Shown one piece after another: positions 1 through 8,544 of a DNA stretch of 49,912 nucleotides. Source of the DNA: an uncultured bacterium (lineage in GTDB: Bacteria; Bacillota; Clostridia; Lachnospirales; Lachnospiraceae); assembly GCA_947383005.1 (NCBI GenBank), contig CANDBT010000033.1:1-49912 (forward strand), in the 5' to 3' direction. The notes below the pieces were generated by a model. That model was not told where the DNA came from. It ran no database searches and was given only the letters and a program-made list of their open reading frames with translations. Position 1 is the first letter of the stretch; the number at the start of each line of letters is the position of its first letter. A program made the position numbers and the translations under genes.

Positions 1-23
1 ATGTTTTTTGTGCCGTAAATCGA

Positions 24-52
24 TTATAGGAAGCCGATTTTGCTTCCTATAA
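24..52. terminator. Perfect 11-bp hairpin before the wzt-like gene
   Basis: Arms at 24-34 and 42-52 are exact inverse complements around a 7-nt loop. There is no T-run, so it is either a weak terminator of a gene lying left of the window or a boundary structure. It lies just upstream of the promoter at 67-95. The first 18 bases end in a TAA in frame 1, but no upstream gene can be recognised. Confidence 0.45.
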
Positions 53-66
53 TATGCAGCGAGAAC

Positions 67-95
67 TTGAAACATAGTTGGTTTGATGGTATAAT
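67..95 (+). promoter_or_regulatory. Sigma-A-type promoter for the wzt-like gene
   Basis: TTGAAA at 67-72 and TATAAT at 90-95 are separated by exactly 17 bases. Transcription would begin near 101-103. That is downstream of the ATG at 98, so it supports the start codon at 128. Confidence 0.7.
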
Positions 96-127
96 TTATG
101 GCTATGAGCAGGAATGAGAGGAAAATC

Positions 128-1498
128 ATGGCAGACAAGAATACTCAATATGCTATCCGTGTGGAAGATGTAAGCAAGGTTTATCGGTTATACGAGAGAC
201 CAATAGACCGGCTGAAAGAGTCCCTGAGCATAACTCACAAGAATTATCACAAGGACTTTTTTGCGTTGAATCGGGTTTCTTTTCAGGTAAAAAAAGGAGA
301 AACGGTAGGAATTATTGGAACGAATGGTTCTGGTAAATCAACGATTTTAAAAATAATTACGGGTGTTTTGACACCTACATCTGGTTCGGTACAGGTGGAA
401 GGGGTGATTTCTGCCCTTCTTGAGCTGGGAGCAGGCTTTAACATGGATTACACGGGAATCGAGAATATTTATATGAACGGCACAATGATGGGTTTTTCAC
501 GGAAAGAGATGGAGGGAAAGCTGAAAGACATTCTTGATTTTGCCGATATTGGGGATTTTGTTTATCAACCGGTGAAAACGTATTCCAGCGGTATGTTTGT
601 ACGGCTGGCTTTTGCTCTGGCTATCAATGTGGAACCGGAAATTTTGATTGTAGATGAAGCGCTTTCGGTAGGGGATGTCTTTTTTCAATCCAAATGTTAT
701 CGAAGGATGGAGGAAATCCGCCAAAACGGGACGACGATTCTGATGGTTACTCATGATATGGGAAGCGTAATCAAATATTGCGATCGGGTGATTTTATTAA
801 ACAGGGGGAATTTTGTGGCGGAAGGCGAGGCCGGACGGATGGTGGATTTGTATAAGAAAATTTTGGCTAACCAGATGGATGAGCTGGATGAAGAATTGAT
901 GAAAATGAATGATTTTTCTGGTGATATGGATAAGAAAGAAGGAAAAAGCCCGGTTCAGAAGGACAAGCAGCCGGATTCATCTTTGGAATTGATGAAATCA
1001 CATTTGACGATCAATGCTGACCGGACAGAGTATGGGGACAGACGGGCAGAGATTTATGATTTGGGAATGTTTGATGAGCGGGGAAACCTGACTAATCTTT
1101 TGCTGAAGGGAGAGTATTTTACGATTCGGGAAAAAATCCGTTTCCATGCAGATATCCAGGCGCCGATTTTTACGTACACCATCAAAGACAAAAAGGGTAC
1201 GGACTTGTCGGGTACCAATACGATGTTCGAGGGAGCGGATATCCGGCCGGTGAAGGCCGGCGATGAATATGAAGTGGCTTTCAGGCAAAAGATGACTTTG
1301 CAAGGTGGGGAATATCTGCTGTCTATGAGCTGTACCGGATTTGAGCAGGGGGAGCATACCGTGTATCATCGCCTGTATGATGTGGCTAATATTACCGTGA
1401 TTTCCAATAAGAATACCGTCGGGGTTTACGATATGGAGTCAGATGTGGAAGCGGAATATAAACCGGCTTTATCTGTGAAACGAGGAAATGGACAATGA
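128..1498 (+). CDS. ABC transporter ATP-binding protein, polysaccharide export (Wzt/TagH type)
   Basis: This is a 456-residue ATPase that would power export of a surface polysaccharide through a Wzm-type permease, probably encoded left of the window. The Walker A motif GTNGSGKST starts near residue 64, the signature YSSGMFVRLAFA near 152, and Walker B EILIVDEAL near 171, followed by a THD switch histidine. After residue about 270 there is a linker and a C-terminal beta-rich domain like Wzt_C, which in this family recognises the modified end of the glycan. The ATG at 128 was chosen over 98 because GAGAGG lies 7 bases upstream and the promoter start point falls after 98. Its stop overlaps the next start by 4 bases (ATGA), so the two genes are translationally coupled. 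Confidence 0.88.
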   Translation: MADKNTQYAIRVEDVSKVYRLYERPIDRLKESLSITHKNYHKDFFALNRVSFQVKKGETVGIIGTNGSGKSTILKIITGVLTPTSGSVQVEGVISALLELGAGFNMDYTGIENIYMNGTMMGFSRKEMEGKLKDILDFADIGDFVYQPVKTYSSGMFVRLAFALAINVEPEILIVDEALSVGDVFFQSKCYRRMEEIRQNGTTILMVTHDMGSVIKYCDRVILLNRGNFVAEGEAGRMVDLYKKILANQMDELDEELMKMNDFSGDMDKKEGKSPVQKDKQPDSSLELMKSHLTINADRTEYGDRRAEIYDLGMFDERGNLTNLLLKGEYFTIREKIRFHADIQAPIFTYTIKDKKGTDLSGTNTMFEGADIRPVKAGDEYEVAFRQKMTLQGGEYLLSMSCTGFEQGEHTVYHRLYDVANITVISNKNTVGVYDMESDVEAEYKPALSVKRGNGQ

Positions 1499-4400
1499 AG
1501 AGAATCGATAAGGAAATCCAGATGTTTTTGCAGTCTTATGGCAAGGATATTCAAAAGGCTTTGTCAGACAACAAAAGACTGGATTATTTGTATGCTCTTT
1601 CCGAACAGCGGGAATTGCTTTTGGAGTGGTATGAATTTAAGCCGCAGGCCCGGCTTCTGCAGGTGGGGGCAGATTATGGAGCCATGACCGGGGTGTTTTG
1701 CAGGAGTGTAGCCCAGGTGACTGTGCTGGATGAGGAAAGAGAAGCGTTAAAAACGGTGGAGCTACGGTATCCGGAAAGAAAAAACTTCATTTGTTGGCAG
1801 GACTCTCTTGTTTCGTATGCGCAAAAGAGTCATCCAGATGAAAAATTTGATTATGTAGTAATAGCTGGAACATTGGAAGAGCCTTATGAGGATAATATCC
1901 GGGCGGCTAAGTTTTTGCTGAAACCGGACGGGATATTGATTGTGGCATCAGCCAATGCTTTAGGGGTGAAATACTGGGCAGGTGCATCTCATGAACCAAA
2001 TGCTTTGACGAAAAGGCAATTGGAGAGATTGCTTTGTGAAGGTGCGGATACGGAAGTACGTTTTTATTATCCGATGCCGGATTATCGGACACCGATACAC
2101 ATTTATTCTGACGGCTATTTGCCGCAAAAGGGTGATTTGACCCGTGTGATACCGGCTTATGATTATCCGAGATATCAGATGATTAATATGGGCGAAGGAT
2201 TCGATGCGGTTTGTGAGGATGGCCTTTTTGATTTATATGCGAACTCTTATCTGGTATTTTGGAGCAGGAATCCCCGTTCGCTGGAGAAGAATAATAACCA
2301 GGTATATATCAAGTATAACAAAACCAGGAAGGAATCATTTCAGTTAAAAACCTGCATTTGTCAAAAGACGGCTGAATCTTTGGGGGAAGACGGATTTTTT
2401 GTGGAAAAGGAAGCGCTCAGTCCGGAGGGGACGGGGCATATCCGGTCATTTAAGGAAAAATACGAAAAACTTACAAAACAACATAGGATACTTAAGGTGG
2501 CAGAACCCCAATATCAAGAAGGGCGAAATGCGGTTTTGTTTCCTTATTTGCGGGGATGTACATGGGCACAGCGGCTTGGGGAAGAAATCTCCGGGGGTCG
2601 GATGCCTTTGGAGGCTCTTACGAGAGCTATGGAACAGATTTATGATATTGAGCCGGATAGCCGGAGCAAATTCGTGCTGACGGGTGAATTTTCCGAAGTA
2701 TTTGGTCAGAATCTTACTGAAGACGAACTGGCGCTGGCGGGACAGGATATGGCCTGCGCCGTTTCCAATATTGATGCGTTGTTTGAAAATATTTTGCTGA
2801 CGGAAGAAGGCAGTTATTGTCTGGATTATGAATGGGTATTCGCGTTTCCGGTTCCGGAGCATTTTGTGAAATACCGGATTCTTTACTATTTCTATGAACA
2901 GTACAGCAGCCTGATGGGCCGGGTACGGCTAGAGACTATTCTGGCTTCTTTCGGCATTACGGCAGAGATGATACAAATATACGAAAAGATGGAAGCCAGC
3001 TTTCAGAATTATGTGCATGGGGAGAATCAAAAGCGGTATTTGGAAAATTATCTGGTTGACTCTATAGGGATTGTGGAAATTCACCAGACGGAAAACGATT
3101 TGGCCAGAGCCAGGGAGCGAATTGAACAGATGAAGGTTCATGCGCGGGAAAAGGATTTGACTATTCGCAAAATAACAGAGGTCCAGAGACTGACGAATAA
3201 TCATGTGGCCAATTTGGAAATAATTATCAGAGATTTGCGCCATGAAATTGATGAGATGGCCAAAACCCTGGATTATTTAAACCGCCATGAGGCTTTGTTG
3301 TTTAAACTGAAAAGACGGTTGGGAGATTGGCTTAATCATAAATATCCGCCGGGTTCTTTAGAGAGAAAACGGCTGAAATATAAGAAAGAATATGTGCTGC
3401 ATCCCTTCCATTCTCTGAAATGGTATTCCACAGAGGAGGGAAAAAACCTGCGGGATGGAGATTTTAATATCGGCGACATATATCGGCTGCATGGGAAGCT
3501 GCATTTTCAGCATTCTGCCTCGCCCAGAGTGTCTATTGTGATTCCTGTATATAATCAGATTCACTATACGTATGCCTGTCTGCTGTCTATATTGGAGCAT
3601 ACGAAGGATGTCAGTTATGAGGTGTTGATCGCGGATGATGTCTCTACGGATGCAACTTCTCATCTGTCTGATTATGCCGAAGGGCTGGTGATTTGCCGGA
3701 ACCAGGAAAATCAGGGCTTTTTGCGCAATTGTAATCAGGCAGCGGCCAAGGCGCGCGGACAGTATATTATGTTTTTGAATAATGATACCCAGGTGACGGA
3801 AGGCTGGCTCAGTTCTTTGGTAAAGTTAATCGAATCGGATTCTTCTATCGGTATGGTGGGTTCGAAACTGGTTTACCCGGACGGACGTCTGCAAGAGGCA
3901 GGCGGGATTATTTGGAGTGATGGCTCCGGGTGGAATTATGGGCGGTTGGATGATCCGGATAAGCCGGAATATAATTATGTAAAAGATGTGGATTATATTT
4001 CCGGGGCGGCGATTTTGCTGTCCAATCGGCTATGGCAGCAAATTGGTGGGTTTGATACCCGGTTTGCGCCGGCTTATTGTGAGGATTCCGATTTGGCTTT
4101 TGAGGTGAGAAAGGCCGGATACCGGGTGGTGTATCAGCCTCTTTCGCGAGTTATTCATTTTGAAGGAGTGTCTAACGGGACAGATATAGAAGGTACGGGA
4201 TTAAAACGCTACCAGGTGGAAAACAGTAAAAAACTGAAGGAAAAATGGTCGGCAGAATTGACCTTCCAGTGTGAAAACGACGGAAATCCCGATCCTTTCC
4301 GGGCCAGGGAACGAAGTATGGGGAAGAAGATAATCCTGGTTGTGGATCATTATGTGCCGACTTATGACCGGGATGCCGGTTCGAAAACGACGTTCCAGTA

Positions 4401-5445
4401 TTTGAAAATGTTTCTTAAAAAAGGCTATGTGGTTAAATTTTTAGGGGATAATTTTCAACATGAGGAGCCTTATTCCACGGTTTTGCAGCAAATGGGCATT
4501 GAGATTTTATATGGTGCGGAATATCAGTCAAAAATTTGGGACTGGCTGCGGGAACACGGAGATGACATTGCTGTGGCCTATCTGAACCGGCCTCATATTG
4601 CCACGAAATATGTGGATTATCTTTTGGATAATACCGATATCAAAATCATTTATTATGGCCATGACCTGCACTTTTTGCGGGAAGGACGAGAGTATGAGCT
4701 GACAGGAGAGTTGAAAAAGAAAGAAGATGCCGAATATTGGAAAGCGGTAGAATTGTCTCTGATGGGCAAAGCGGCCGTATCTTATTATCCTTCCTATGTA
4801 GAGCGGGATGCCATAAAAGCGATTGATCCGGCTATTCCGGTAAAGGATATTACTGCTTATGTATTTGACGAATTTCTCTCCAATATTCAGGAGGATTTTG
4901 CTCAGCGGGAGGGGCTTTTGTTTGTCGGCGGATTTGCCCATCCGCCAAATGCTGATGCGGTGTTGTGGTTTGCCCGGGATATTTATCCGCTGATTCGAAA
5001 AAATATGGAAGCCCAAGGACAAAGGCTGCCGGAATTTATTGTGGTAGGGTCTAAGGTGACGGAAGAAATCCGGGAATTAGAGCAGCCGGGAAATGGGATC
5101 GTGGTCAAGGGATTTGTGTCAGAAGAGGAATTGAGCCGGTTGTATGGACAATGCAGGATTGTCGTGGTGCCTCTTCGGTATGGCGCGGGTGTTAAAGGGA
5201 AAGTTGTGGAAGCTCTTTACTATGGAGCGCCTATTGTGACGACATCTATTGGAGCGGAAGGCATCCTCCAGGTTGAGGGAACGTTGCTGGTGGAGGATGA
5301 GGCGAAAGATTTTGCCGAGACAGTGGCCCGGCTTTATCAGGATTGCGGGGAATGTCGGAAGCTGTGTGAGAAGGCTCAGGATTATGTTCGGGGACATTTT
5401 AGTTTAGAGGCAGCATGGAGGAGAATCAAAGAAGATTTTCAATAA
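1495..5445 (+). CDS. Multidomain methyltransferase / GT2 / GT4 glycosyltransferase
   Basis: This 1316-residue cytoplasmic protein carries several glycan-building activities. Residues about 35-150 look like a SAM-dependent methyltransferase (LLQVGADYGAMTG nucleotide loop, later FDYVVIAGTLE). Residues about 270-480 weakly resemble a kinase fold (SNIDALFENIL followed by LDYEW), which is only an inference. A coiled coil spans about 535-600. A GT2 domain starts near 677 (VSIVIPVYN, with the acidic metal site in FLNNDT). A GT4-like domain runs from about 944 to the end (ILVVDHYVPTYDRDAGSKTT, then LLFVGGFAHPPNADAV). The fusion resembles enzymes that extend and methyl-cap O-antigen-like chains, which fits coupling to a Wzt exporter with a cap-recognition domain. 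Substrates cannot be predicted. Confidence 0.85.
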   Translation: MKRIDKEIQMFLQSYGKDIQKALSDNKRLDYLYALSEQRELLLEWYEFKPQARLLQVGADYGAMTGVFCRSVAQVTVLDEEREALKTVELRYPERKNFICWQDSLVSYAQKSHPDEKFDYVVIAGTLEEPYEDNIRAAKFLLKPDGILIVASANALGVKYWAGASHEPNALTKRQLERLLCEGADTEVRFYYPMPDYRTPIHIYSDGYLPQKGDLTRVIPAYDYPRYQMINMGEGFDAVCEDGLFDLYANSYLVFWSRNPRSLEKNNNQVYIKYNKTRKESFQLKTCICQKTAESLGEDGFFVEKEALSPEGTGHIRSFKEKYEKLTKQHRILKVAEPQYQEGRNAVLFPYLRGCTWAQRLGEEISGGRMPLEALTRAMEQIYDIEPDSRSKFVLTGEFSEVFGQNLTEDELALAGQDMACAVSNIDALFENILLTEEGSYCLDYEWVFAFPVPEHFVKYRILYYFYEQYSSLMGRVRLETILASFGITAEMIQIYEKMEASFQNYVHGENQKRYLENYLVDSIGIVEIHQTENDLARARERIEQMKVHAREKDLTIRKITEVQRLTNNHVANLEIIIRDLRHEIDEMAKTLDYLNRHEALLFKLKRRLGDWLNHKYPPGSLERKRLKYKKEYVLHPFHSLKWYSTEEGKNLRDGDFNIGDIYRLHGKLHFQHSASPRVSIVIPVYNQIHYTYACLLSILEHTKDVSYEVLIADDVSTDATSHLSDYAEGLVICRNQENQGFLRNCNQAAAKARGQYIMFLNNDTQVTEGWLSSLVKLIESDSSIGMVGSKLVYPDGRLQEAGGIIWSDGSGWNYGRLDDPDKPEYNYVKDVDYISGAAILLSNRLWQQIGGFDTRFAPAYCEDSDLAFEVRKAGYRVVYQPLSRVIHFEGVSNGTDIEGTGLKRYQVENSKKLKEKWSAELTFQCENDGNPDPFRARERSMGKKIILVVDHYVPTYDRDAGSKTTFQYLKMFLKKGYVVKFLGDNFQHEEPYSTVLQQMGIEILYGAEYQSKIWDWLREHGDDIAVAYLNRPHIATKYVDYLLDNTDIKIIYYGHDLHFLREGREYELTGELKKKEDAEYWKAVELSLMGKAAVSYYPSYVERDAIKAIDPAIPVKDITAYVFDEFLSNIQEDFAQREGLLFVGGFAHPPNADAVLWFARDIYPLIRKNMEAQGQRLPEFIVVGSKVTEEIRELEQPGNGIVVKGFVSEEELSRLYGQCRIVVVPLRYGAGVKGKVVEALYYGAPIVTTSIGAEGILQVEGTLLVEDEAKDFAETVARLYQDCGECRKLCEKAQDYVRGHFSLEAAWRRIKEDFQ

Positions 5446-5446
5446 G

Positions 5447-5492
5447 GGAAAATACCAATAGGGAAGATTTCTAATAGGGGAGATTTCCAATA
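5447..5492 (+). repeat. Two imperfect 16-bp direct repeats before the lipoprotein gene
   Basis: The unit AATAGGGAAGATTTCT is repeated immediately as AATAGGGGAGATTTCC. A partial copy precedes it and an AATA start of a further copy follows. It sits between the glycosyltransferase stop and the lipoprotein ribosome binding site. It may be simple slippage expansion or a regulator binding site. Confidence 0.5.
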
Positions 5493-5513
5493 TGAAAAAG
5501 AAGGGGGATATTG

Positions 5514-6296
5514 ATGAAAAAACATGGTTTTATTTTGTTGGCGTGTGTTATTATTTTGATGGCGGGGTGTTCGTCGGCGAATGTTCCGGCTGATGTAGAT
5601 ACCATGTCGGCTGAGGTGGCAGAAGGGGAACAGGATAGCGGTAAAGATGAGGAGAAGGAGCATAAAGAGGAGACTGAAAACGGGTCAGGAGAATCTTTAA
5701 AAGCGGCAGAAGAATCCTTAAAGGCAGCAGAAGAATCCATAAAAGCGGCAGAGGAATCTTTGAAAGCCGCGGAAGAGTCCATAAAAGCGGCAGAATCTTC
5801 TATGGCTGAAGAACAGGAGGAAAGTGGGATTACTTATAGCCAGTTGGTCAGCTCTCCGGAAAAATATGAGAACAAAAATGTAAGCTTCAGTGGCAAAATC
5901 ATTCGTTCGGCAGCGGTAAACACCAGTGTCATGCAGATTGTATTAGCAGTAAACGGCAGCAACAGTACCCGGTTGGTAGGGGAGTATCCCCGCAATATTA
6001 CAGGCGTCACGTTGGCTACCGGTGACCAAATCAGTATGTCCGGCTGGTATTCGGGGATAAAACGGTATCGTATGGATTCCGGCAGAGTAGAAAGCCTTCC
6101 TATGGTAGAAATTGAAGAAATAAGAGATATCGTGAAAGCGGTTCGGGAAACCCAGCCGGCAACAGAGGCAGAAACTTCGGCATATATCGAGACAACAGCG
6201 ACAATGGAAACGGCCGAACCCGAGACGGAAATTCCCGAGGAGAGCGGGAATGTTGAATCGGGAAGCTCTCCTGTGATTTCTGCTGGCGAGTCTTGA
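5514..6296 (+). CDS. Lipoprotein with heptad-repeat stalk and OB-like domain
   Basis: The 260-residue product begins with a lipoprotein signal peptide: charged start, hydrophobic core and lipobox LMAGC with Cys19. A 40-residue acidic linker follows. Then come about five copies of a 7-residue unit (ES[LI]KAAE, residues about 60-96) that should form a helical, coiled-coil-like stalk. The folded part (about residues 105-205, starting ITYSQLVSSPEKYEN) looks like a small beta-barrel/OB-type domain. The C-terminus is rich in Thr, Glu and Ser. The ATG at 5514 was preferred to the TTG at 5511 because AGGGGG lies 6 bases before it. Function is unknown; a surface-anchored binding protein is the most that can be said. 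Confidence 0.75.
   Translation: MKKHGFILLACVIILMAGCSSANVPADVDTMSAEVAEGEQDSGKDEEKEHKEETENGSGESLKAAEESLKAAEESIKAAEESLKAAEESIKAAESSMAEEQEESGITYSQLVSSPEKYENKNVSFSGKIIRSAAVNTSVMQIVLAVNGSNSTRLVGEYPRNITGVTLATGDQISMSGWYSGIKRYRMDSGRVESLPMVEIEEIRDIVKAVRETQPATEAETSAYIETTATMETAEPETEIPEESGNVESGSSPVISAGES
5691..5802 (+). repeat. 21-bp tandem repeat encoding a heptad stalk
   Basis: About five in-frame 21-bp units of the form GAA-TC(T/C)-NTA-AAA-GC-GGC-AGA code for the ES(L/I)KAAE heptads. Units differ mostly at third codon positions, so the protein sequence is kept while the DNA drifts. Copy number could vary between strains. Confidence 0.85.
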
Positions 6297-6386
6297 TGTG
6301 GATAAGCCTGCATATGCTTGGTTATGATCGTCAACAGTGCTTTTTCGAGTCTTAAGGTCAAAAATTCTTTTGTAAACAAGCCTGAG

Positions 6387-6406
6387 CCCCGTTGCCTGCA
6401 ACGGGG
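6387..6406. terminator. Convergent hairpin between lipoprotein and YhaN-like genes
   Basis: CCCCGTTGC at 6387-6395 and its exact inverse complement at 6398-6406 form a 9-bp GC-rich stem in the 118-bp gap between two genes that run toward each other. T-runs are weak on both sides. A bidirectional terminator is the likely role. Confidence 0.6.
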
Positions 6407-6414
6407 TTGTTGAC

Positions 6415-8280
6415 TTAAATGGAAATCATATGATAATTCAATTGGCTTGCAGCCATCATCCGTGCTTCTCTCTGATGGCAGGTAAACAGAATAATCTGCT
6501 CGTCGTAAGCCTGAACCAGCCATTTTAATGTTGCCTGCAAGCGATCGTCATCATATTGGACAAAGCTGTCGTCGAAAATCAAAGGCATTTGGTCATTTTC
6601 CGATTGAACCAGCTTCGCTGCGGCTAGACGGAGAGCCAGATATACCTGGTCCATAGCGCCGCTGCTGACCTGGGATACCGGTACCAGTTTGGTACGGGTG
6701 TTCATGAATAAATTCAGGTTCTCATCCACGCTGATACTGTCATAAATTCCGCCGGTAATTTCTCCGATCATATCGGAAGCTGTTTTGTTCAGATAGAGTC
6801 CGAAAGAGTCCCGGATGGTGGAAGACAGCTCGGTAAGGGTGTCCAGAGCCAGGTCAATGGCGGCGATTTCCTCCCGGATTCGGTCATTATCTTCTAATGT
6901 TTGTTTGAGAGATTCCACCTGGTCTTTACATTGGGCAAGCCGATCCAACTTCTTTTCCAATTCCCATTGAGTTCTTTGCTGTCTGGAAATCACTTCATCG
7001 CAAGAAACCGCCCGTTCCTTGAGGGAAGCGATAATTTTATCCTGCTCGTTTACAGAAGTCTCCGAACGGGCAAGTACCTGGCTTAAACGAATATACTCTT
7101 CCATGCGAAGGAGAAAAGCTTCCAGAGCTTCATCTGAAATGGAGGAATCTCCCAAGTGCCGGGAAAATACTTCCTGCAGCAGTTTGCTGGTGTAGGCTAA
7201 ATCTTTTTGGTCATGTTTTTTTGCCAGCAACAAGGCTGTTCCCAAAATCGCTAAAATCAAGGAAAAAACAGCGCAGACAGCGATAAAAGGTATATAAAAT
7301 CCGCCAGCAAACAACACAAGTAAATGTCGGGGATATTCTGCTACGGCCATAATAAAGGTGCTTACGGCAATCATGGTAGATAATATTATCGCTATAACCG
7401 CCAGAATTGGGCGGAATTTTTTTTGGCAGGCAGACTGTGCAGAACGATAAAAATTATATGTGTTTTTCGTTTCATCGCGATATTGTATTATGGAGGCTTC
7501 ATCGGAGAATTGCGCCCCTTCCAATGCCTGCCGTCCGGCAGCGATTTTTTGCAGGAGCCGTTCTTTTTCCTCTTGCCGCTGGGCTATCTGGTTATTGATT
7601 TGCGTACGTTGATCCTGATAGGTCAAAAGTTGATTTTCATATTCCGGTGCGGAAATATCTTTTTCGATATTGCGGATTTCCCCCAGCAGGGAAGTATAAT
7701 TTTTGGCGGCATCAGGATCCAGCATCCGGTCAAAATCTTTACGGCGGTTGCGCAGATGGGAGGTGGCGCGGGTGATATTCAAGGACATGCTGCCAGTGGT
7801 ATTCATGTTGGCAATATAATTGCGCAGTTCGGACACCATGCCGTTGTCGGTGGCGCTTTTTAACTGGCCGATACTGATGGTGTTGGAGTAGGAAGTTTCA
7901 CTCAAACCGCATAGCAGCTCATCCATAAAAGCCTTGGTGGGTTCGATCTGCTTTCCCAGGGTTTCATTGACAATTATCAGGGATTTGTTGTTTTTTTGAA
8001 AATTTCGTTCTATCCGATAGATTGTCCCCTTTTGTTCTACCCTCATTTGGCCGCCATAGACGGTTTTATTGTCCCATGGCTCATAATGGGAGTAAGTGTC
8101 GTTTTTGGAGGCTCGGCCACGGCCGCGTTCCAGGCCGAACAGCATGGAGCGGACAAAGTTGTGGATGGTGGATTTGCCGGCTTCATTTTTGCCGTATACG
8201 ATATTCAGACCGTCCGAAAAAGTCAGATCCCGGTCGTGAAATTTACCGAATCCGTTAATATGTAAATCCAGTAATTTCAT
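6415..8280 (-). CDS. SbcC/RecN-like AAA ATPase (YhaN family)
   Basis: This 621-residue SMC-like ATPase is the probable partner of the downstream-numbered SbcD-like nuclease. Walker A GKNEAGKST is at residues 30-38. An ABC-type signature (VSSGAMDQVYLALRL) and Walker B (MPLIFDDSF) lie in the last 90 residues, with helical and coiled-coil regions between them. Two hydrophobic segments (about residues 290-315 and 325-355) look like a transmembrane hairpin in the middle of the coiled coil, as in Bacillus YhaN-type proteins but not in E. coli SbcC, so membrane association is likely. The start MKLLDLHINGFGKF has GAGGAG upstream; a longer reading would run into repeat DNA. A 264-bp repeat-filled gap separates it from its partner gene. 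Confidence 0.82.
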   Translation of the reverse strand: MKLLDLHINGFGKFHDRDLTFSDGLNIVYGKNEAGKSTIHNFVRSMLFGLERGRGRASKNDTYSHYEPWDNKTVYGGQMRVEQKGTIYRIERNFQKNNKSLIIVNETLGKQIEPTKAFMDELLCGLSETSYSNTISIGQLKSATDNGMVSELRNYIANMNTTGSMSLNITRATSHLRNRRKDFDRMLDPDAAKNYTSLLGEIRNIEKDISAPEYENQLLTYQDQRTQINNQIAQRQEEKERLLQKIAAGRQALEGAQFSDEASIIQYRDETKNTYNFYRSAQSACQKKFRPILAVIAIILSTMIAVSTFIMAVAEYPRHLLVLFAGGFYIPFIAVCAVFSLILAILGTALLLAKKHDQKDLAYTSKLLQEVFSRHLGDSSISDEALEAFLLRMEEYIRLSQVLARSETSVNEQDKIIASLKERAVSCDEVISRQQRTQWELEKKLDRLAQCKDQVESLKQTLEDNDRIREEIAAIDLALDTLTELSSTIRDSFGLYLNKTASDMIGEITGGIYDSISVDENLNLFMNTRTKLVPVSQVSSGAMDQVYLALRLAAAKLVQSENDQMPLIFDDSFVQYDDDRLQATLKWLVQAYDEQIILFTCHQREARMMAASQLNYHMISI

Positions 8281-8308
8281 CCTTAAAGCTCCTCTCATCT
8301 TTGCATTG

Positions 8309-8321
8309 TGTAAACAGTAAC
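8309..8321 (+). repeat. Half-copy of palindromic repeat B
   Basis: TGTGTAAACAGTAAC closely matches the right arm (CCTGTGAACAGTAAC) of the perfect palindrome at 15350-15382. It lies immediately outside the left terminal repeat of element A1. Confidence 0.45.
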
Positions 8322-8324
8322 CAC

Positions 8325-8540
8325 TAGTACTACCTTGCGGAAATTTCAGTGAATTCGGCACTCGCTATTTCCGCCCTCTGCACGCCTGCAAAGCTAGACG
8401 TAGGCACCGCTACGTTGCTAAGCGCCAGTGACGCTTGTTCAGCAAGGACCGGAACGGAGTGTAGAACGTCGCTTTGCAGACGCACAGATGACGAAAATAT
8501 CAAGCACTGTATTCACTGTTATTTCCGCAAGGTAGTACTA
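8325..8540. repeat. Nested palindromic element A1 with perfect 20-bp terminal inverted repeats
   Basis: The ends at 8325-8344 and 8521-8540 are exact inverse complements (TAGTACTACCTTGCGGAAAT). Inside lies a second, imperfect inverted pair around CTGCAAAGC (about 8380-8402 and 8464-8485), and in the centre a copy of module C. The segment GTGAATTCGGCACTCGCT beside the left end is shared with copies A2 (24215) and A3 (39871). No transposase is present. It fills the space between two genes of one presumed operon, and its right end is 4 bases from the stop codon of the SbcD-like gene. Confidence 0.8.
8412..8470 (+). repeat. Module C copy C1 (centre of A1)
   Basis: The core hairpin has arms AAGCGCCA (8420-8427) and TGACGCTT (8429-8436), flanked by an outer GTTGCT/AGCAAG pairing. 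It aligns with C2 (23095), C3 (28207) and C4 (44729). Arm positions differ between copies in compensating pairs. Confidence 0.7.
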
Positions 8541-8544
8541 GGCC

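Noticed and set aside
5834-6523. 229-codon minus-strand frame over the lipoprotein 3' end
   Set aside because: Antisense to a well-supported lipoprotein gene, spans a convergent terminator and overlaps the start of the YhaN-like gene's end region.
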